Shown here: piece by piece, positions 59,077 to 64,000 of the stretch | Layout of the letters: each line of letters opens with the position of its first letter | Numbering within the stretch: position 1 is the stretch's first letter | NCBI GenBank assembly: GCA_902775285.1 | Contig: CACYLI010000001.1 | Location: forward strand, 1 to 64,000 | Length of the DNA: 64,000 nt | Source of the DNA: an uncultured Erysipelotrichaceae bacterium | GTDB taxonomy: Bacteria; Bacillota_I; Bacilli_A; RF39; UBA660 | Reading direction: 5' to 3' | Notes under the pieces: generated by a model | What the model was told of the DNA's origin: nothing | Database searches by the model: none | What the model saw: the letters and a program-made list of their open reading frames with translations, nothing else | Program-made: the position numbers and the translations under genes

Positions 59077-59766
59077 TTATTCCTCCCTTGGATCAATCTT
59101 TTTGACTGCTTCATCAAATCTTCCATATGTTCCACTTGCATCTTCGATAGCTTTCATAGGATCAATTCCTTTTTTAATACCTTCCATCATTTTTCCAAGA
59201 TTTACATATTTATAACCACATATTTCATCATTTTCATCTAGACCCATTTCAACAATATAGCCTTCTGTTAATTCTAAATATCTAGGTCCTTTTAATTTAG
59301 TAGAATAAATAGTTCCTATTTGACTTCTTTTTCCTTTTCCTAAATCTTCCATTCCAGCACCTATAGAAAGACCACCTTCAGAAAAAGCAGATTGACTTCT
59401 ACCATATACAATTTGTAAGAATAGTTCTCTCATTGCTGTATTAATTGCATCACATACTAAGTCGGTATTTAGTGCTTCTAATATAGTTTTTCCTACTAAT
59501 ATTTCCCCTGCCATTGCTGCACTATGAGTCATACCACTACAACCAATAGTTTCAACTAATGCTTCTTCAATAATACCATTCTTAATATTTAAAGTTAATT
59601 TACATGCTCCTTGTTGAGGTGCACACCATCCTATTCCATGAGTAAGTCCAGAAATGTCTTTTATTTCTTTTGCTTGTACCCATTTACCTTCTTCAGGAAT
59701 TGGAGCACATCCATGACACACTCCATGTACAGGACACATATTTTCTACTTCTTTAGTATATATCAT
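59077..59766 (-). CDS. Fe-S cluster assembly scaffold-like protein (GGGtGRT partner)
   Basis: A 229-residue protein started at the ATG at 59766 (AAGGAGGTAAAT upstream). Conserved cysteines appear in CPVHGVCHGCAPIP, WCAPQQGACKLTL and ETIGCSGMTHSAAMAGEILVG, the last resembling the NifU/IscU scaffold motif. The C-terminal third is an acidic domain with GTIYSTKLKGPRYLELTEGYIVE. It should hold an Fe-S cluster or metal. First gene of a two-gene unit with the GGGtGRT protein; a TATAAT box lies just after the preceding terminator. Confidence 0.86.
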   Translation of the reverse strand: MIYTKEVENMCPVHGVCHGCAPIPEEGKWVQAKEIKDISGLTHGIGWCAPQQGACKLTLNIKNGIIEEALVETIGCSGMTHSAAMAGEILVGKTILEALNTDLVCDAINTAMRELFLQIVYGRSQSAFSEGGLSIGAGMEDLGKGKRSQIGTIYSTKLKGPRYLELTEGYIVEMGLDENDEICGYKYVNLGKMMEGIKKGIDPMKAIEDASGTYGRFDEAVKKIDPREE

Positions 59767-59815
59767 ATTTACCTCCTTATATACTTTCACTAATATAATT
59801 ATATCAATAATTACA

Positions 59816-59845
59816 TATAAAAACTAGAATTTTAAATTCTAGTTT
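59816..59845 (-). terminator. Terminator after the 59844 gene
   Basis: AAACTAGAAT (59821-59830) pairs with ATTCTAGTTT (59836-59845), then U-rich on the minus strand. Confidence 0.78.
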
Positions 59846-60596
59846 ATTGATAATCTTTAATTAGTTTTAAACTACTAATATTTTTATATTTAGCTAGTTC
59901 TAATAAATTAAATAAATCCTCCTCTTCAGCATTTAAATCTTGCATTAATATACCTTTCAAATTATTTTTAAATTCATCATTCATTTTATTAATACTTTCA
60001 TAATTAATATTACCATCAATATAATTTTGTATTGTTTCATTTATTAAAACTAAATTGTTTAGTACTTCTTCATTATCTTTTGAATCTAATAAATGCTTAA
60101 GAATTTTCCTTTCCTTACCATCTAATAATCTTTGACAATTTTGTAAAGTATTAGTGATGATTTTTACTTTATCTTCATCAACTATTTCCATAGCATTATA
60201 AACACTTTCAAGTTCAATAGCATAATCTTTATTTGCTTTTTTACTTAATACTACATAAGCAAGAAGCGCTAATATAGAACTACTTAAAAATGAAAACATT
60301 GTTGCAAAAATAACCATAAGTTTTTTAAATTGGTATCTTCTAGTAGCATATGAAAAACTATTTTCTTCTATTTTATTTAAACTATTACTTGCTTCAATAG
60401 TATCTTTAGTAATACTAGCTAGTTTATTAGTTCTTAAATATAAACTCATTAATTTATAATATGAATAATCACTTAAATCTATTATTTCATTAAATAAATC
60501 AAAACTTTCTTTATCTAACTTATTAAATGTATCATAAACAAATTTTTCTTTATCTTCTAAACTATCTTTTCCTTTTACATACTCTAGTGCATTCAT
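59844..60596 (-). CDS. Membrane protein of unknown function (250 residues)
   Basis: ATG at 60596 after GGGGTGAAATA (upstream codons of the frame lack a site). Residues 1-95 are helical and soluble (DNFNKLDKESFDLFNEIIDL-like), two membrane helices near 95-125 (KLMVIFATMFSFLSSSILALLAYVV), then a helical cytoplasmic region of 120 residues (LQNCQRLLDGKERKILKHL). No recognised family. It stands alone between the CDF transporter and the Fe-S unit. Confidence 0.55.
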   Translation of the reverse strand: MNALEYVKGKDSLEDKEKFVYDTFNKLDKESFDLFNEIIDLSDYSYYKLMSLYLRTNKLASITKDTIEASNSLNKIEENSFSYATRRYQFKKLMVIFATMFSFLSSSILALLAYVVLSKKANKDYAIELESVYNAMEIVDEDKVKIITNTLQNCQRLLDGKERKILKHLLDSKDNEEVLNNLVLINETIQNYIDGNINYESINKMNDEFKNNLKGILMQDLNAEEEDLFNLLELAKYKNISSLKLIKDYQ

Positions 60597-60651
60597 TATT
60601 TCACCCCACACTTAAGTTTCTTATTTTATCACTTAAATATTATTAAATCAA

Positions 60652-60675
60652 TAAAAAAACTAGTAATACTAGTTT
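60652..60675 (-). terminator. Terminator of the CDF gene
   Basis: AAACTAG (60657-60663) pairs with CTAGTTT (60669-60675) around TAATA; exits into U on the minus strand. Confidence 0.75.
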
Positions 60676-61822
60676 ATATATAAGGTCTATCTACTTCAAT
60701 AATATAAAAATACTTTTGATTATTAATTTTACTTCTTAAATACTTTATTAAATCTTTAGTTGAATAATCTTTTTCATATGGAATAACACAATCAAATAAA
60801 ATATTTATTTGATATTTACTTTCTATTACTCTAAAATCATGTATACTAATACGTTTATCTAATTCTTTTAAAGATCCCTCAATTTTATTTTTTATTTTAT
60901 CCAACTCTTTATCTCCAACTATTACTGGATCAACATGTATAGTTAAATCAATTCCATCTTTTTTAAAATCATTTTCTATTTCATCAATTAAATCATGTGC
61001 TTTTATCATACTTAATGATGAATCCACCTCAATATGAACTATAACAAAATCATTTCCTACTCCATAATTATGTATAATTAAATCATGAATACCTAAAACA
61101 CAATCATATGAAAGTAATCTGTTTTTTATAGTTTTAACTTGTTTTTTATTTGGTCTTATTCCAATTAATGGTTCAATAACTTCTTTTATCATTTTATAAC
61201 TACTATAAATAACAAATAATGAAACTATTAGTCCTATATATCCATCTATATTTATATTATATTTTTTCATAATTAATACTGATATTAGTATAGATAAAGA
61301 TGTTAGTATATCATTTCTTGTATCTATAGCATTAGCTTTTAAAGTATTTGAATTAATTGATTTAGAAAAATCAAGATAAACAGTCATTTGAAATATTTTT
61401 AATATAATGGCTATTATTAATACAATAATTGTATATTTATTGATAACTAAAACACTAGGATGTATTATTTTCATTATAGATTCTTTTATAAATATTAAAC
61501 CCATAGATAACATAAAAGTAGCTATTAATAATCCAAAAACATATTCATATCTAGCATATCCATATGGATGATATTTATCAGGCTTTTTATTTGATAATTT
61601 AAATCCAACTACTGTAAGTATAGATGTAAGCATATCTGATAGATTATTAACAGCATCAGCTATAATACTAATACTATTTGAAATAATTCCTATAAATAAT
61701 TTCATTACTCCTAAAATTAAATTTGTAAATATACCAAAATAACCAGAAACAATTCCATAATTATTTCTAACATTTTTATTATTAATATCATCATAATTTT
61801 TAATAAATAATCTTTTTAACAT
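60674..61822 (-). CDS. Cation diffusion facilitator, probable Mn2+ exporter
   Basis: A 382-residue CDF protein, ATG at 61822 (TAGGGATGATT upstream). Six membrane helices occupy 25-225, and a cytoplasmic ferredoxin-like domain follows (LIIHNYGVGNDFVIVHIEVDSSLS, TIHVDPV). The metal site reads N59-x3-D63 in helix 2 (ADAVNNLSD) and D167-x3-D171 in helix 5 (AIDTRND), the N-D/D-D set reported for manganese CDFs rather than the H-D set of zinc exporters. Its length is normal with an extra C-terminal segment of about 80 residues. Confidence 0.88.
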   Translation of the reverse strand: MLKRLFIKNYDDINNKNVRNNYGIVSGYFGIFTNLILGVMKLFIGIISNSISIIADAVNNLSDMLTSILTVVGFKLSNKKPDKYHPYGYARYEYVFGLLIATFMLSMGLIFIKESIMKIIHPSVLVINKYTIIVLIIAIILKIFQMTVYLDFSKSINSNTLKANAIDTRNDILTSLSILISVLIMKKYNINIDGYIGLIVSLFVIYSSYKMIKEVIEPLIGIRPNKKQVKTIKNRLLSYDCVLGIHDLIIHNYGVGNDFVIVHIEVDSSLSMIKAHDLIDEIENDFKKDGIDLTIHVDPVIVGDKELDKIKNKIEGSLKELDKRISIHDFRVIESKYQINILFDCVIPYEKDYSTKDLIKYLRSKINNQKYFYIIEVDRPYI

Positions 61823-61862
61823 AATCATCCCTACTATTTTAATCAATTTTTGATAATTTATA

Positions 61863-61887
61863 ATAAAAATCCTAACTATTTAGGATT
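61863..61887 (-). terminator. Terminator after the 61913 gene
   Basis: AATCCTAA (61868-61875) pairs with TTAGGATT (61880-61887) around CTAT, exiting into U-rich sequence on the minus strand. Confidence 0.75.
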
Positions 61888-61912
61888 CTTATATTCATAA
61901 TAACATAATAAA

Positions 61913-62425
61913 TTATTTATGTAAATTTAATTTTTTTTGAATCATTTCTATTAAGTTAATTATATCTTCATCTCTAAATTGATTAATAATAATTATATAT
62001 TTGTCTTTATATTTATCAATAATTCCAATATCAAACTTTTTAGCATTATCAAATTTTTTATTAATATTTTTAACAAAATCAAATTCAACTATATCATCTA
62101 ATTCTATTTCATATGAATATATACTATAATATTTAAATTTTTTAATAAACGGAGATAATATATTTGATAAACTTTTATTTTTTATTTCTTTTAAAAAACT
62201 CACATGTAAAATATTATCATCTATTTTTATATAACAATTTTTAAGCATTAAAAATCCATTAATTAAAATTACAAATAAATATATATTTACAATTACAATA
62301 GATATTTTAAATATTTGACTTTCAATTTTATTAAATAATACTATAGATATTATTATAATAATTAATATCGTTATTAATTCAATAATTTCCAGTTTATTCT
62401 TTCTCTTGATTTTCATACTCATCAC
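61913..62425 (-). CDS. Small membrane protein with PH-like soluble part (unknown)
   Basis: A 170-residue protein (the ATGs at 62422 and 62416 are equally likely starts; the frame overlaps the upstream gene by about 30 bases). Two hydrophobic segments (15-33, 40-62) precede a strand-rich domain (NCYIKIDDNILHVSFLKEI, YSYEIELDDIVEFDFV) that resembles the bacterial PH-like domains following two helices in small membrane proteins; this comparison is tentative. Unknown function; coupled to the upstream gene. Confidence 0.5.
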   Translation of the reverse strand: MMSMKIKRKNKLEIIELITILIIIIISIVLFNKIESQIFKISIVIVNIYLFVILINGFLMLKNCYIKIDDNILHVSFLKEIKNKSLSNILSPFIKKFKYYSIYSYEIELDDIVEFDFVKNINKKFDNAKKFDIGIIDKYKDKYIIIINQFRDEDIINLIEMIQKKLNLHK

Positions 62426-64000
62426 TACTAAAAATAGTATCCTCTTTTGGTAATATATTTAAATAATTATAAATATTTTTTTCTATTTTATCAATAGCTG
62501 TCTCAATATGATTTGATTCTCTAGTTAATTTAATATTAAATGGTTTAATTGTTACTTTAAATCTATTATTAAAGTTTTCATTCATTTTTTTATAACATAA
62601 ATTTAATTCTATTTCTATTATCCTTACATCTTTTAATAATCTGGAATTAAACATTTTATTAAGTAAGGCTAAATGATTATCAAAAGATAATATTTTATAG
62701 GAATTAAACAATATATAAACATTTAATCCAGTCAAATAAGTTTTATCAATATTGTTCATTTTTTCTAAGCTTTCATCAAAACTTGAATACACATAATTAA
62801 AATATTCTATTATTTGATTAATATTTTTATTACTTGAAAGTACATTAGAAAAATCATATACTTTTTTAATTTGTTCACTACTTGTATCTTTCTTTTTATA
62901 GTCTTTTTCTTCTTTAATAGATAATAAAATATCTAAATCTATATTAAAATCTTTAGAATTAATTAAATCTGTATATTTTTTATAAAGAATACTATTTTCT
63001 AAACTAGATTCTATCTTTAAAATATGATTATTAACAGTAACATAATATATATTTAAAATATCATTATCTTTTCTTAATATATTATGAATAATATTATCTG
63101 GTAAATTGTCAGAAGTAAGTGAATATTCTTTAATTAAAGTAAATCCTTCTTCATCACATAATTTTTGATCTAATTCAACATTATTACCATTAGACACTCC
63201 TAAATCATAAAAAATAATACTTTTTGTATAGTTTTTATTTGAAATTAATAATAATTGATTCTTTTCATTTGATTCTTCTACTATTAAATTAATATTCTTA
63301 ATAAAAGAAAAACTCAAATTATTATTTACACATATAACTTTTTCTTCTACTTTTTCATTTGATGTAAGCCACATAAGTGCATTATATTGTTCATTAACAA
63401 CACTTTTGTTTAATCTTTTATTATTAATAGACATATATCTTATAATTAAATCAGACATATCAAGTATTTCTTTTTTACTTCTAATCTTACTATTATTTAT
63501 AAGACTATTTTTATCTTTAATAGTAAAAATAACTCTATTTATTTTTTTAATATTACATTCTTTACTTGAATCTAATGAATCTAAATAACCTAATGCCCAT
63601 AAAAATACATATACTCTTTCATATAAAGAACTATAATAATTTAATTTTATTTCTGAAATATTCTTTTTAAGTATCTCTTCTACTAAAACCAAATCATCAT
63701 TTTTAAAGATACTTTCTATATTAAATTTATTATTTAATACTTTATATGTAGCATTAATTAAATTAGATGATTTATCTAAAGAATATGTAGCAAAAGTTGC
63801 TAAAGTATAATATATTAATAATTTATCTACAATTTCACTAACTGATTTTATTTTACTAGTATTATTTGTAATAGTATAAATAATCTTTTTTGGATTAACA
63901 AAATTATTGTATTCTAAAAAATCAACATTGTTTTTAATTCTAATCTTATCTATTTCTTCTAATTTATTATCATTTACAATGTTTTCAATATAAATCGTTA
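62394..64000 (-). CDS. Unknown protein, N-terminus beyond the window
   Basis: The frame stays open from 62394 to the right edge of the window, so the gene begins outside it; TTG at 63692 is not needed as a start. At least 534 residues are visible. They are soluble, rich in N, K, S and I, with alternating helices and strands and many short repeats of polar residues (for example SSEQIKKVYDFSNVLSSNKNINQIIEYF). No recognised domain. The end overlaps the following membrane-protein gene by about 30 bases, implying coupling. Confidence 0.6.
   Translation of the reverse strand, partial: TIYIENIVNDNKLEEIDKIRIKNNVDFLEYNNFVNPKKIIYTITNNTSKIKSVSEIVDKLLIYYTLATFATYSLDKSSNLINATYKVLNNKFNIESIFKNDDLVLVEEILKKNISEIKLNYYSSLYERVYVFLWALGYLDSLDSSKECNIKKINRVIFTIKDKNSLINNSKIRSKKEILDMSDLIIRYMSINNKRLNKSVVNEQYNALMWLTSNEKVEEKVICVNNNLSFSFIKNINLIVEESNEKNQLLLISNKNYTKSIIFYDLGVSNGNNVELDQKLCDEEGFTLIKEYSLTSDNLPDNIIHNILRKDNDILNIYYVTVNNHILKIESSLENSILYKKYTDLINSKDFNIDLDILLSIKEEKDYKKKDTSSEQIKKVYDFSNVLSSNKNINQIIEYFNYVYSSFDESLEKMNNIDKTYLTGLNVYILFNSYKILSFDNHLALLNKMFNSRLLKDVRIIEIELNLCYKKMNENFNNRFKVTIKPFNIKLTRESNHIETAIDKIEKNIYNYLNILPKEDTIFSSDEYENQEKE

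Noticed and set aside
63690-63692. TTG at 63692 as the start of the last gene
   Set aside because: The frame continues open to the edge of the window with similar composition and no ribosome site at the TTG, so the gene is simply cut by the window.

Overview
The window comes from a very AT-rich, low-GC Gram-positive chromosome (Bacillota, most like a gut Bacilli/Erysipelotrichia-type lineage). TGA is used as a stop (for example the nrtR and methyltransferase genes end in TGA), so this is not the mycoplasma code. Shine-Dalgarno sites are usually AGGAGG or AGGTGA. Homologues of spore-associated proteins (YunB, a YutH/CotS-like kinase fold, a DacF/DacB-type carboxypeptidase) suggest an endospore former or a recent descendant of one. 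A ferredoxin, a pyruvate:ferredoxin oxidoreductase and an Fe-S scaffold pair point to anaerobic metabolism.

Layout. 1-2208: the right end of an integrated element (HTH protein, small DUF3173-like protein, tyrosine integrase) abutting the 3' end of tRNA-Pro; the rest of the element lies left of the window. 2275-4879: a CmpB-like membrane protein, a degenerate phosphoesterase and an eleven-gene tRNA operon with its own strong promoter and terminator. 4895-12781: mostly minus-strand housekeeping and spore-associated genes (S1 protein, YutH-like, Pro/Thr/Glu-rich protein, DUF1292, YutD, YunB, a tail-anchored protein, ferredoxin, RluB, DacF). 12822-21730: one long NAD operon, pncA-pncB-nudix-nadE-two unknown genes-nadD-pncC-methyltransferase-nrtR-nadK, read from a consensus promoter that carries two TGTTAWTAACA palindromes; it covers nicotinamide salvage through to NADP. 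21760-26232: lipoprotein, DUF3603-like protein, GNAT-like protein, RmuC, an unknown protein and rhodanese.

26258-37110: a seven-gene minimal type IV secretion operon (VirB6-like, PrgI/VirB3-like, VirB4 split into two genes, a SpoIID plus degenerate VanY-like wall protein, an anchored unknown protein, VirD4) with a promoter and a terminator but no relaxase, integrase or replication gene, set between housekeeping genes. 37139-50471: unknown proteins, YebC, RecG, a structured RNA/terminator leader before a small gene, a radical SAM protein, a transglutaminase-like protein, an LRR/EF-hand/HExxH surface protein, PFOR and a ureohydrolase. 50481-58023: two thioredoxin-fold envelope proteins, an ABC exporter preceded by a 28-codon leader ORF, antiterminator and terminator, CsaA, a phosphatase-superfamily protein, a membrane XRE regulator, and a protein with three RNA polymerase alpha-CTD-like domains. 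58075-64000: GGGtGRT protein with its Fe-S scaffold partner, membrane proteins, a Mn-type CDF transporter and an unknown protein cut by the window edge.

The most interesting signals are the leader-peptide attenuator before the ABC exporter, the relaxase-less type IV secretion locus with split VirB4 and a doubly equipped wall enzyme, the structured leader RNA at 40940-41045, the NrtR-type NAD operon with embedded unknown genes, and four genes that look leaderless.
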